Shown here: positions 8,840 to 17,061 of the stretch, piece by piece
How the letters are laid out: each line of letters starts with the position of its first letter
Position numbering within the stretch: the first letter of the stretch is position 1
Origin: Eubacteriales bacterium
GTDB lineage: Bacteria; Bacillota; Clostridia; Lachnospirales; Lachnospiraceae
Direction: 5' to 3'
Assembly: GCA_030533405.1 (NCBI GenBank)
Contig: JAUNJF010000028.1
Coordinates: 1-39,244, forward strand
Length of the DNA stretch: 39,244 nt
The notes under the pieces: generated by a model
Seen by the model: the letters and a program-made list of their open reading frames with translations, nothing else
Told to the model about the DNA's origin: nothing
Databases searched by the model: none
Translations under genes and position numbers: made by a program

Positions 8840-9031
8840 ATGAAAAACGAAACAAAAAGAAATGCTCAAAGTGCACTAAATCGATTTAAGTATGAAGTTG
8901 CTGATGAATTGGGTGTCCCATTAAAACATGGATATAATGGAGATTTAACCTCTTATCAGAATGGTTCCGTTGGTGGCCACATGGTCAAAAAAATGATTGA
9001 GGCTCAAGAACGTGAAATGTCAAACGACTAA
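8840..9031 (+). CDS. Alpha/beta-type small acid-soluble spore protein
   Basis: SASPs coat spore DNA, shift it toward an A-like form and protect it from UV and heat; they are degraded by the GPR protease at germination. The 63-residue product carries the two family blocks: RFKYEVADELGV (15-26), containing the GPR site region around EVA, and GDLTSYQNGSVGGHMVKKMI (34-53). I chose the ATG at 8840 with GGAG 8-9 bases upstream rather than the ATG at 8825, which precedes that ribosome site. The gene stands alone between a sigma-G-like promoter and a terminator. It indicates a spore-forming host. Confidence 0.95.
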   Translation: MKNETKRNAQSALNRFKYEVADELGVPLKHGYNGDLTSYQNGSVGGHMVKKMIEAQEREMSND

Positions 9032-9046
9032 TTTCTTTTGACATTA

Positions 9047-9090
9047 GAAGGCTTTCACAAACAGTAAACAAACTGTTTGCAAAAGCCTTC
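9047..9090. terminator. Bidirectional terminator between SASP gene and recG
   Basis: The arms GAAGGCTTT / AAAGCCTTC enclose a second paired block AAACAG / CTGTTT, making a long hairpin between two convergent genes. T-rich sequence is limited, so termination efficiency is uncertain. Confidence 0.6.
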
Positions 9091-9104
9091 CGCTACATAT
9101 TACA

Positions 9105-11114
9105 CTACAAAACCACACTTTCCTGTTCTCTTATTGTTTCAAACGAATATTGTTGTTTTTCTAAAAATTGAATTGCCTCATTTGCCTGCTTTAAGATTTC
9201 TGCATGACTATATATATCCCCTAATTGGAAAATCATATCTCCGCTTTGTCGAACACCAAAAAAATCACCCGGACCACGCATTTTCAAATCCTCATTTGCA
9301 ATATAAAATCCATCATTCGATTGATTTAGTATTTCAAGACGTTCCAGGGCTTCCTTCTTATCTGATGCACAAAGCATAATACAATAAGACTGTGCATCCC
9401 CTCGCCCAACTCTTCCTCTTAACTGATGTAACTGTGCTAGTCCAAATTTCTCAGCATTTTCTATCATCATAACGGTTGCATTCGGATTATTAATTCCAAC
9501 CTCTATCACAGTTGTTGATACCAATATATCAATTTCTTTGTTTGCAAATCGGCTCATAATATCATTTTTTTCATCTGGTGACATTTTTCCATGTAAATAT
9601 GCAATGTTCACAGAACTCGGAAAATATTCTAACAACATTTCGCGGTATTCTATTACATTTTCTGCTTCAACATTCTCGCTAGCCTCTACCATGGGACAAA
9701 TGATATAAATCTGATGTCCCTCTTGTATTTGTCCAAACATAAATTTATATGCGGTAGGACGGTATTTCGGACCAACCACGCAATTCTTAATTGGTTTTCG
9801 ACAAGCCGGCACATCTTTTATAACTGAAATATCCAAATCACCATACATAATAATTGCTAATGTTCTTGGAATTGGCGTTGCACTCATAACAAGCACATGT
9901 GGCTGTTCTCCCTTGTGTGATAATCGTTCTCTTTGACGCACGCCAAAGCGGTGCTGTTCATCTGTAACAACCAATGCCAGATTATTGTAAATCACACATT
10001 CCTGTATCAATGCATGCGTTCCAATTACAATGTCAATTTCCCCGCTCTGTAATCGTTCATAAATCTTTCTTTTTTCAGCGGGTTTCGTAGATCCGCATAG
10101 CAAAGCAACACAAACACCATACGACTCCAAATCTTTATTTATCCCCTCATAATGTTGCATCGCCAATACCTCTGTAGGTGCCATCAATGCTGCCTGATAT
10201 CCATTGCTCACAACCGCCAACATTGCAATTTCCGCAATTACTGTTTTTCCCGATCCAACATCTCCCTGAATCAAACGGTTCATAACTGTCATTCCCGACA
10301 AATCACTTTGTATTTCCGAAACAGCCTTTTTTTGACCTTCTGTTAATGAAAATGGTAATTGTTCCAGAAAACGCCTGACACTGGAAAAATCATGAATATC
10401 AAAATGATTTTCTTCTTTAATTCGATGCTGTCTCATCTGACGCATTTTTACCAAAAACGAAAAAAACTCATCAAAAACCAAACGATTTCTACACTCCAAC
10501 ATAGCATCCCACGAATCCGGAAAATGAACACCCAAAATAGCCTGTTTTAAAGGAAGTAATTGAAACTTTTCCCGAACCTGTAATGGAATATTGTCCGGCA
10601 ATTCATCTAAAACCTCTAACGCGCCTGTAACAGCCTTCGTTACTAACTTATTACTCAAGCCTTCTGTTAACGGATATACTGGTTGCAACGATGCTTTTCG
10701 CATATTATATTGTTCTATCTTATAATACTCCGGGTGCTCCATTGTAAGTTGTGCACCTTTTGCTGATAGCGTTCCCACAAAAACAAAACTTTGTCCAATT
10801 CGAAAAAACTGCTTTAAAAAAGGAGAATTAAACCATGTTAATTTTACAGAACCCGAACCATCCTTTACAACACAACTAACAATTTTTAAATTTCTCACCT
10901 TTTTAATTGACACTTCCGACTGAATGGATGCCCGAATAGCAACCCGTTCACCAACCTGCGCCAATGCAATGTCAATCGGCTCCTCATAGCGTAAATAGTT
11001 ACGCGGATATAACTTTAACAAATCCTGTATGTTTAATATTTTCATTTTTTCAAACAATTGTGCTGTTTTAGGTCCAACACCTTTAATACTGTTTACAGAA
11101 TCTTCTATTCTCAT
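9105..11114 (-). CDS. recG: ATP-dependent DNA helicase RecG
   Basis: RecG remodels stalled replication forks and Holliday junctions by branch migration. From the chosen start the protein is 669 residues. The N-terminal wedge region carries the helix-hairpin-helix-like SIKGVGPKTAQLFEKM and an OB fold. The helicase core has Walker A GDVGSGKT, box II DEQH (in TDEQHRFG), SATPIPRTLA and the VIEVGINNPNATVM and LHQLRGRVGRG blocks. The ATG at 11114 has GGAG 8 bases upstream; the longer frame to 11162 adds an unlikely Cys-rich leader. It lies downstream of fakA, as in Bacillus. Confidence 0.97.
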   Translation of the reverse strand: MRIEDSVNSIKGVGPKTAQLFEKMKILNIQDLLKLYPRNYLRYEEPIDIALAQVGERVAIRASIQSEVSIKKVRNLKIVSCVVKDGSGSVKLTWFNSPFLKQFFRIGQSFVFVGTLSAKGAQLTMEHPEYYKIEQYNMRKASLQPVYPLTEGLSNKLVTKAVTGALEVLDELPDNIPLQVREKFQLLPLKQAILGVHFPDSWDAMLECRNRLVFDEFFSFLVKMRQMRQHRIKEENHFDIHDFSSVRRFLEQLPFSLTEGQKKAVSEIQSDLSGMTVMNRLIQGDVGSGKTVIAEIAMLAVVSNGYQAALMAPTEVLAMQHYEGINKDLESYGVCVALLCGSTKPAEKRKIYERLQSGEIDIVIGTHALIQECVIYNNLALVVTDEQHRFGVRQRERLSHKGEQPHVLVMSATPIPRTLAIIMYGDLDISVIKDVPACRKPIKNCVVGPKYRPTAYKFMFGQIQEGHQIYIICPMVEASENVEAENVIEYREMLLEYFPSSVNIAYLHGKMSPDEKNDIMSRFANKEIDILVSTTVIEVGINNPNATVMMIENAEKFGLAQLHQLRGRVGRGDAQSYCIMLCASDKKEALERLEILNQSNDGFYIANEDLKMRGPGDFFGVRQSGDMIFQLGDIYSHAEILKQANEAIQFLEKQQYSFETIREQESVVL

Positions 11115-11220
11115 CTCTGTTTCTCCATATCCACAAAACAAAAATCCGAAACAGGGATACAAATCAATGTTGTCCTCTCATCTCGGATTTTGTCATCTTA
11201 TACCAGTTTGTTTGCCAATA

Positions 11221-12972
11221 TTATTCTACTGATAAAATATAGTAATAAATCGGCTGTCCACCATAATTAAATTCTACATCACAGTCACTATACGTATCCT
11301 CTACATATTCTGCAAATGCTTTCGCATCTTCCTCTTTCACATCAGCGCCATAATAAATACTAATCAACTCCGAATCATCATCTACCATATGAGAAAGTAA
11401 TTCCTTCGTTGCAGCTAACAAATCTGTTGATACAGCTTGAATCCCTTCGTCATCAATACCCATAATATCACCAGCATTGATTTCTTTTCCATCAATACTT
11501 GTATCTCTAACTGCATATGTGACCTGACCTGTTTTGACATTTCCCATCTCTTCCGTCATCGTTGCAAGATTCTCTTCTCCAGATGCAGAAGCGTCAAAGC
11601 TAATCATAGCTGCAACACCCTGTGGAGCAGTTTTAGAAGGAACAACAATAATCTCCTTATCTTCCACTAGTGATTGCGCCTGATTTGCCGCAAGAATAAT
11701 ATTTTTATTATTTGGTAAAATATAAATTGTTTTCGCATGAACCTGATCAATTGCATTCAGCATATCCTCTGTACTAGGATTCATCGTCTGTCCACCTTCA
11801 ATTAAATAATCTACCCCTAAATCTTTGAATATATCATTCATACCATCGCCTACAGAAACCGAAATAAAACCATATTCTTTTTGTGGCTGTTCTTCATTAG
11901 CAGGTTCTGTGTGAGCTACCTTGGCTCCCTGACGTTCTTTTGCCTGTTCCTGTGCAAGTTTTTCCGCTTCCATAATTACTTTTTCACGGTGTTCCTCACG
12001 CATATTATCTACTTTCATACTTGTCAAAGAACCATATGTCAATCCTCTTTCGAATGCGAGTCCAGGATGATTTGTATGCACATGCACCTTTACAATCTCA
12101 TCATCTGAAACAACCACCAACGAATCACCAATCGACTCCAAATACGATTTAAATTCTTCTTCAATCTGCTTATTGTACTCATTCTCAATCATAATAATAA
12201 ACTCTGTACAATAACCATATTTGATGTGTGATGTATCAATCTCTTTTCGATCAATTCCTGCTGCGTTTGATTTACTTAAACCTGAATTATCTGGTGCAGT
12301 CTTTACATCCGTATTAGATGCATCATAACCACTCGAAAAATCATACGTAACCTTTCCAGTCAATGCATCAAAAGCACCTTCCAAAATGGTCATCAAGCCC
12401 TCTCCGCCAGAATCTACAACCCCAGCCTCCTTCAAAACTGGTAACATATCTGGTGTTTTATTTAAAACATCTCTACCATATGACAAGACTTCCTGCGCAA
12501 ATACAACCAAATCCTTATCTGATGTACTTAATTCTGATGCTTTTTCTGCCAATCCTTTTGCAACAGTTAAAATCGTACCTTCCTTTGGTTTCATAACTGC
12601 TTTATATGCGGTAGCAACTGCTCGATTAAATGCAGCTGCGACATCCTCCATCACAACCTCATCTTTTGTTTCAAGCTCTTTACAAAATCCACGAATCAAC
12701 TGTGAAAGAATAACACCAGAGTTACCTCTGGCACCACGCAACGATCCTGTCGCCATTGCCTTTGTAACATTCGCAAATGTAGGCTCCTTAATATTCGCTA
12801 CTTCTTTTGCAGCTGCTGTAATTGTTAATGTCATGTTGGTACCTGTATCACCATCTGGAACAGGGAAAACATTCAATTCATTAATATATTCTTTCTTATT
12901 TTCAAGACTTTTTGCACCAGCCAAAAAACCATATTGTAATACTTTGGCATCGACCTTCATATACTGACTCAT
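11221..12972 (-). CDS. fakA: Fatty acid kinase FakA / YloV family (DhaL domain)
   Basis: FakA phosphorylates fatty acids presented by a FakB (DegV-type) carrier so that exogenous fatty acids can enter phospholipid. The 583-residue protein has an N-terminal DhaL kinase domain (about 1-200) with NVFPVPDGDTGTNM, whose aspartates at 40 and 42 bind Mg-ATP, and GARGNSGVILSQL. A middle domain and a C-terminal EDD-type domain (about 370-583) follow. AGGAGG lies 4 bases before the ATG and overlaps the end of the asp23-family gene. No FakB partner gene is in the window. The family assignment is firm; fatty-acid kinase activity is inferred from homologues. Confidence 0.88.
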   Translation of the reverse strand: MSQYMKVDAKVLQYGFLAGAKSLENKKEYINELNVFPVPDGDTGTNMTLTITAAAKEVANIKEPTFANVTKAMATGSLRGARGNSGVILSQLIRGFCKELETKDEVVMEDVAAAFNRAVATAYKAVMKPKEGTILTVAKGLAEKASELSTSDKDLVVFAQEVLSYGRDVLNKTPDMLPVLKEAGVVDSGGEGLMTILEGAFDALTGKVTYDFSSGYDASNTDVKTAPDNSGLSKSNAAGIDRKEIDTSHIKYGYCTEFIIMIENEYNKQIEEEFKSYLESIGDSLVVVSDDEIVKVHVHTNHPGLAFERGLTYGSLTSMKVDNMREEHREKVIMEAEKLAQEQAKERQGAKVAHTEPANEEQPQKEYGFISVSVGDGMNDIFKDLGVDYLIEGGQTMNPSTEDMLNAIDQVHAKTIYILPNNKNIILAANQAQSLVEDKEIIVVPSKTAPQGVAAMISFDASASGEENLATMTEEMGNVKTGQVTYAVRDTSIDGKEINAGDIMGIDDEGIQAVSTDLLAATKELLSHMVDDDSELISIYYGADVKEEDAKAFAEYVEDTYSDCDVEFNYGGQPIYYYILSVE

Positions 12973-12980
12973 AGTTCCTC

Positions 12981-13340
12981 CTAATCAATTACTCGTACGC
13001 CTTCAACAAACACATTAATTTTCTCAACCTGCATACCAGTAAATTCTTCAACTTTATAACGAACAGTAGACATCAAATTCTCAGCCACTGTTGAAATACT
13101 TACCCCATAAGCTACAATAATATGAAAATCAATCGAGATATCATTCTTTTCGCCAACCAATACATTCACACCTTTAGACACACTATCGCCTCTAAGAAGC
13201 TTTACGAGTCCATCCTTCATATTCACTGTTGCCATACCAACAATTCCAAAACATTCAATAGCTGAAAGACCTGCATATTGAGCGATTACTTCGCTTTCAA
13301 TTACAACGCCTCCATTCTCATTTTCTAATTCTATTTTCAT
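12981..13340 (-). CDS. Asp23/Gls24 family protein (YloU-like)
   Basis: Asp23-family proteins are small envelope-associated proteins linked to cell-wall stress; the exact role of YloU is unclear. The product from the chosen ATG is 119 residues, with the conserved opening VVIESEVIAQYAGLSAIECFGIVGM and the later block GVNVLVGEKNDISIDFHIIVAYG. GGAGG is 7 bases before the ATG at 13340; a start at 13373 would lie ahead of this site. It is the first gene of the asp23-fakA operon, divergent from rpmB, and fakA follows after 8 bases. Confidence 0.92.
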   Translation of the reverse strand: MKIELENENGGVVIESEVIAQYAGLSAIECFGIVGMATVNMKDGLVKLLRGDSVSKGVNVLVGEKNDISIDFHIIVAYGVSISTVAENLMSTVRYKVEEFTGMQVEKINVFVEGVRVID

Positions 13341-13382
13341 ATCGATTCCTCCATATTCAAATATATTAACCAATTTTTAACC

Positions 13383-13388
13383 ATTATA
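13383..13388 (-). promoter_or_regulatory. Probable -10 of the asp23-fakA promoter
   Basis: A perfect TATAAT lies on the minus strand about 43 bases before the asp23-family start. No good -35 is visible at 16-18 bases, so this is a tentative call. Confidence 0.4.
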
Positions 13389-13429
13389 CAATGATTTCAA
13401 TAAAAAAGAAACATTTTTTTATTTTTTGC

Positions 13430-13458
13430 TTGCATTTTGAATTCACTTCTGTTAGAAT
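13430..13458 (+). promoter_or_regulatory. Promoter of rpmB
   Basis: TTGCAT (13430-13435) and TAGAAT (13453-13458) are spaced by 17 bases on the plus strand. The element ends 48 bases before the rpmB ATG and is divergent from the asp23 promoter. Confidence 0.65.
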
Positions 13459-13506
13459 TGACGTGTTGCAAACCGATAGGTTAATTTATTCAAGGAGGTG
13501 CAAGTC

Positions 13507-13692
13507 ATGGCAAAGTGTTCAGTATGTGATAAAGCTGCTCATTTCGGTATTCAGGTGAGCCATTCTCATAGAAGATCTAACAAGATGTGGAAGTCTAACA
13601 TTAAGAAGGTGAAAGCAGTTGTTAACGGCACACCAAAGAGAGTTTACGTTTGTACTTCATGCTTGAGATCTGGTAAGATTGAGAGAGCTTAA
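13507..13692 (+). CDS. rpmB: 50S ribosomal protein L28 (zinc-ribbon form)
   Basis: L28 is a component of the large ribosomal subunit. The 61-residue product starts MAKCSVCDKAAHFG and contains VSHSHRRSNKMWKSNI. Two CxxC pairs (CSVC at residues 4-7 and CTSC near 52-55) show that it is the zinc-binding form. AAGGAGG lies upstream of the ATG at 13507; an in-frame GTG at 13498 sits within the ribosome site and is not used. It is monocistronic, with its own promoter and a terminator. Confidence 0.98.
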   Translation: MAKCSVCDKAAHFGIQVSHSHRRSNKMWKSNIKKVKAVVNGTPKRVYVCTSCLRSGKIERA

Positions 13693-13702
13693 TTAGTAAA
13701 AA

Positions 13703-13729
13703 AGAAGAACCGATTGGTTCTTTTTTTTT
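13703..13729. terminator. Terminator of rpmB, also usable from the other strand
   Basis: The stem GAACC/GGTTC with a GATT loop extends through flanking A and T runs and is followed by nine Ts on the plus strand. On the minus strand it is followed by TTCTTTTTT, so it can also end the long minus-strand unit arriving from 22.8 kb. Confidence 0.85.
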
Positions 13730-13735
13730 GCCCTT

Positions 13736-13888
13736 TTAGCACCTGCAAAACAATAAATATGATATTATCAATGCGAAAACCACGACTATAAAATTCCAAA
13801 ATCCTTTCATAATATAATCAACAATCATTCCAACAGCAAACCAAAAGAAAGCAAAACCCCATACTCTTTTCATTGCATATTCTCTCAC
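13736..13888 (-). CDS. Tiny two-segment membrane protein, unknown
   Basis: This 50-residue product is almost entirely hydrophobic, with two likely membrane segments (about KRVWGFAFFWFAVGMIVDYI and FWNFIVVVFALIISYLLF) separated by a glycine. It ends in FCRC. The start is uncertain: a GTG at 13888 has AGGA 5 bases upstream, an ATG at 13873 would give 45 residues, and ATGs at 13918 and 13939 are poorly placed. It sits just downstream of the YtfJ gene on the same strand and upstream of the shared terminator. I do not know its function. The hydrophobic pattern and position make it likely to be real. Confidence 0.6.
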   Translation of the reverse strand: MREYAMKRVWGFAFFWFAVGMIVDYIMKGFWNFIVVVFALIISYLLFCRC

Positions 13889-13944
13889 TTTTATCCTGCT
13901 ATAAAATAGTATATTCATGTTTTGCTTTCTTTTTGACAATTATT

Positions 13945-14337
13945 TTATTCCTGATTTGTAATTTCAGATATTACTTCTTCCACTGCATCATCTGATTGAT
14001 TATTTTTCCCTTTGCTTTGGAATCGTTCAATAACATCTGGAACCATGTCTAATACCTTTGTTACAGTATCCTGATTCTTAACATTTACTAAGCGAATCTG
14101 TCCATTTTGAATTACCAAAACTGCACTTGGTGTCATCTTTCCTCCCAATGCACCAGCACCATTATTTTTTTCTGCATTGGAAAATGCGCCAGCTCCCACT
14201 CCAAAACTAACATCCACAAGTGGTAAAATTATGGTATCTCCTATTTGTGTTGGTTCTCCTACGACAGTTTTTGTAGTCAAAAACTTATCCATCCCCTGTA
14301 ACAAGGATCCTACTGTTGTATTAAAATCATTTGCCAC
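13945..14337 (-). CDS. ytfJ: Spore protein of the GerW/YtfJ family
   Basis: GerW (YtfJ) is a forespore-expressed protein needed for normal spore germination in Bacillus. The 130-residue product has the family core: GEPTQIGDTIILPLVDVSFG, then GGKMTPSAVLVIQNGQIRLV, with a glycine-rich stretch GVGAGAF between. The start is GTG with AGGAGG 8 bases upstream. It follows the DUF2953 gene by 12 bases, reproducing the Bacillus ytfI-ytfJ pair. Confidence 0.92.
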   Translation of the reverse strand: MANDFNTTVGSLLQGMDKFLTTKTVVGEPTQIGDTIILPLVDVSFGVGAGAFSNAEKNNGAGALGGKMTPSAVLVIQNGQIRLVNVKNQDTVTKVLDMVPDVIERFQSKGKNNQSDDAVEEVISEITNQE

Positions 14338-14349
14338 TATTTTGTCCTC

Positions 14350-15279
14350 CTACATCTCTACTATAGTTTTTACTCTTTTTGTTACTTTTATAAGGTTTTT
14401 ATTTAGTATGACCTTTATTAACACTTTTACAATGGAAATCAATCGGATTTTTCCTTTTCCTTTCAGATTGCCAAGTAATATCTTTTGTTGAAAATCTGGT
14501 TCTAGTACCAGAAAATTATAATATAACGGCAGTGCCATAGCAAGTGCACCAAAAATTTCTCCCGTACTTGCTGGATCATCTAATCCAAAGCGAACATATC
14601 CCTCCAATACATCTGGTCTTAGCGCACGTAAAAGCTGTTTTAAATATCGCATAACGTCTTTTTTTACAACTGAAAATCGTTTTGAACGATACACTTTTAG
14701 CAATTTTTCTTTTTTATCATTGATATGTTTTAACTGCTCAATTATAGTCTTTATCTTATCAGACATCTTCTTTTTCTTATTTTTATCAGAAGTTCGTCTT
14801 TTCTGCTTCTTTTTTTCTGTCAAATTATCGTCATGCTTCTCTTGTCCCTGTTCAGTCTCTGGTATATTTACGACTTCCTTTTGCTCCACGATTTCCTCTT
14901 TTGAAGAAACCATTTCTTCCTTTCGCACATCGTTCTCATGCTCAACATGATTATCTTCCTGCAAATCAATTTCTTCCTGCACTTCCTGACTAGATGCAAT
15001 CTTTTTTCCCAACCAGGATAGCTTTTGTTCGGTATTTGTTAAAATCACACCACCAAACATTCGAACTGTATAACGCAATTGATTCTCCTCTATCTGAACG
15101 AAAATCTTTAACCAAACTGGCAACCATTTGACATCAGCATTGCCATTTAATGTTTCATCATATTTTAGTGAAAAACGATATCTTACAGGAACCAATAATA
15201 ATATGCCAAGTATTAAAACAATGAGCGCTAACACAATTAAAATTATAATTCCAATTACTTTTAATATTGACAATATCAT
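14350..15279 (-). CDS. DUF2953 membrane-anchored protein (YtfI-like)
   Basis: This is a 309-residue protein of unknown biochemical role. It has one N-terminal membrane segment (residues about 4-30) and a soluble domain with VPVRYRFSLKYDETLNG. A charged, low-complexity middle follows (about 100-185, rich in E and K), then a C-terminal part with VLEGYVRFGLDDPASTGEIFGALAM, a hallmark of DUF2953. Its ATG overlaps the stop codon of the preceding gene by 4 bases (ATGA), implying coupled translation. The pairing with GerW/YtfJ suggests a sporulation or germination role, which is inference. Confidence 0.85.
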   Translation of the reverse strand: MILSILKVIGIIILIVLALIVLILGILLLVPVRYRFSLKYDETLNGNADVKWLPVWLKIFVQIEENQLRYTVRMFGGVILTNTEQKLSWLGKKIASSQEVQEEIDLQEDNHVEHENDVRKEEMVSSKEEIVEQKEVVNIPETEQGQEKHDDNLTEKKKQKRRTSDKNKKKKMSDKIKTIIEQLKHINDKKEKLLKVYRSKRFSVVKKDVMRYLKQLLRALRPDVLEGYVRFGLDDPASTGEIFGALAMALPLYYNFLVLEPDFQQKILLGNLKGKGKIRLISIVKVLIKVILNKNLIKVTKRVKTIVEM

Positions 15280-15602
15280 GAATACTCCCCGAAAAATTCC
15301 TTTACAGAAATATCATTATTATCTGCAACCGCATCAGAAATCATCAAACTTATTAACTCAAAAGCCTGCGCTCGCTGCGTTGCAATACCTACAACAACCA
15401 ATTCAGTCTCCATTTTTTTGTATGCTGTCTGCATAAGTTCTGGATACCAGTATACTTCTAAAATACCTTGTTTTCCAATTGGCAATGTAATCAAAAAAAC
15501 GGGGAACGGAACCTTTCCTTTTTTTACTATCCTTTGAATCGTACGAATTTTTCGATTCGACATCCCATCTTTATATAGTTTTTCGTGAAATCGAATCTCC
15601 AT
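15276..15602 (-). CDS. Unrecognised 108-residue cytosolic protein
   Basis: I do not recognise this family. The product has no signal or membrane segment. It begins with a basic part (KLYKDGMSNRKIRTIQRIVKKG) followed by an alpha/beta-looking part with FPVFLITLPIGKQGILEVYWY and an acidic end. I chose the ATG at 15602, 5 bases after AGGGTG, over a TTG further up. It overlaps the DUF2953 gene by 4 bases, so the two are probably translated together and may act together. Confidence 0.7.
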   Translation of the reverse strand: MEIRFHEKLYKDGMSNRKIRTIQRIVKKGKVPFPVFLITLPIGKQGILEVYWYPELMQTAYKKMETELVVVGIATQRAQAFELISLMISDAVADNNDISVKEFFGEYS

Positions 15603-15628
15603 TTTATCACCCTGTTCCAATCAAAACA

Positions 15629-17035
15629 TTATGATTCTGCCATCATTTCCTCTAATATTTTTGCACACGCCATCAACTCACTATCATTATTGCAATGATT
15701 CAAACTATACTCAATATAATCCTTAATCTCCTGTTGCGAATTGAACAAAACTGGCATACACGAAAATAATGCAGCCATAACAGCACGATTCATTTCCTTT
15801 GTATGCTGTTCAAAGAACTGTGTCAACAATCCAACCAGCTCATCACGTTTTTTTGTAATATACTCTGTATCCGCAAACTCACCAGTCTGTTCATCCTGAT
15901 CCAAGTCAATAAACATACTGTTGGATAATAATTTTGCAATCACTGAAAGCTTTGAAAAAATTTCATCTGCCATCATCCACGATATCATCTCTGTTTGTCC
16001 ATCTAAAACATCTGGCAATATACTTTCATATTGCATGATATCTTCTCCTAATTCTTCCTGACGTCCCTCTATTTTCTCAAATCCTTCGTCAACAGATTCC
16101 GGAATCTCTCCAGCCGTAACATATGCATCATGTAATCCCTGAATCATTTGAATGCATACATCCACACTTTCATTTTGACTATTTTCAAATGGTTTTGCAA
16201 GCAATACTGCATAAAGATTATTAATAATCTCCATAACAAGCAAATAATTACTAACCAACCCACTTAAATGCTGCGTGGTAAATGAAAACTGTTCCATAAT
16301 CGCAGCAAACGCATTTGCATCCAGCATTTTATAATTCGTTGTCTCCAATACCTGAATAACATCTGCAATTTCCTTATAATCTACGCCATATCCTTCTGGC
16401 AATTCCAATAAAGCAGTAGACTTTAACATTGACACGAAATCATCTATAGAGGTTTGATCAGAACCAGTATAAATATTTAATGTATCTGTTAAATAATCAA
16501 AAAAACGGTTCTTTGTCATACGAATTGGTAACTGACCAGTTACCATTTGTATTTTACTGTTCACAACCATCTTGTCCACATCTGAAAAAAGATACTGGAA
16601 CACCTTACTTGCAAGTGCACTTTCTTCAACTGCAATCTGCTCACCTGTTATTCCATACTCAATTCGATTCAGCACATATTCATACAACTGCAATGCATCC
16701 GTATATGCTGTTAACACTGTCATTTTCTTTGTCATTGCATTTCGCATCTCATCCATTTTTTTAACTAAACGTTCATGCTCTGTTGTATTTTCCTTTGTTA
16801 AAAATGCTTCAAATATAATAGTATGAATTTCCTCCATAACCAATGCTAAATACGCATCATGACCTGCTCCCAATTCATCCTCCACTTCTTTCATTGTATA
16901 ATAATTCAATAAAAGTCGAATCAAACTATATTCATAAGAAGCATTTATATACGCATTACCATAAGTTGGTATACTATTTTCCAAATTTGTGTTTTGCATA
17001 ATATCTTTGATTGCCACTCTGTTTTCTTTTTTCAT
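15629..17035 (-). CDS. Unrecognised 468-residue helical protein
   Basis: I do not recognise this protein. It is predicted to be almost wholly alpha-helical, soluble and acidic, without signal peptide, membrane segment, Cys cluster or nucleotide motif. It contains long leucine- and glutamate-rich helices and a repeated aromatic pattern (for example LIRLLLNYYTMKEVEDELG near the start). I chose the ATG at 17035, 7 bases after AGGG, over an upstream GTG at 17050. It lies between the rhomboid-like gene and the 108-residue gene. A scaffold or adaptor role is possible but only a guess. Confidence 0.7.
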   Translation of the reverse strand: MKKENRVAIKDIMQNTNLENSIPTYGNAYINASYEYSLIRLLLNYYTMKEVEDELGAGHDAYLALVMEEIHTIIFEAFLTKENTTEHERLVKKMDEMRNAMTKKMTVLTAYTDALQLYEYVLNRIEYGITGEQIAVEESALASKVFQYLFSDVDKMVVNSKIQMVTGQLPIRMTKNRFFDYLTDTLNIYTGSDQTSIDDFVSMLKSTALLELPEGYGVDYKEIADVIQVLETTNYKMLDANAFAAIMEQFSFTTQHLSGLVSNYLLVMEIINNLYAVLLAKPFENSQNESVDVCIQMIQGLHDAYVTAGEIPESVDEGFEKIEGRQEELGEDIMQYESILPDVLDGQTEMISWMMADEIFSKLSVIAKLLSNSMFIDLDQDEQTGEFADTEYITKKRDELVGLLTQFFEQHTKEMNRAVMAALFSCMPVLFNSQQEIKDYIEYSLNHCNNDSELMACAKILEEMMAES

Positions 17036-17061
17036 ATCGTATCCCTTCACCTTGCAGTCCT

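Noticed and set aside
12386-12967. A 193-codon open frame on the plus strand opposite fakA
   Set aside because: It is antisense to a well-supported gene and has no family resemblance; its codons mirror fakA.
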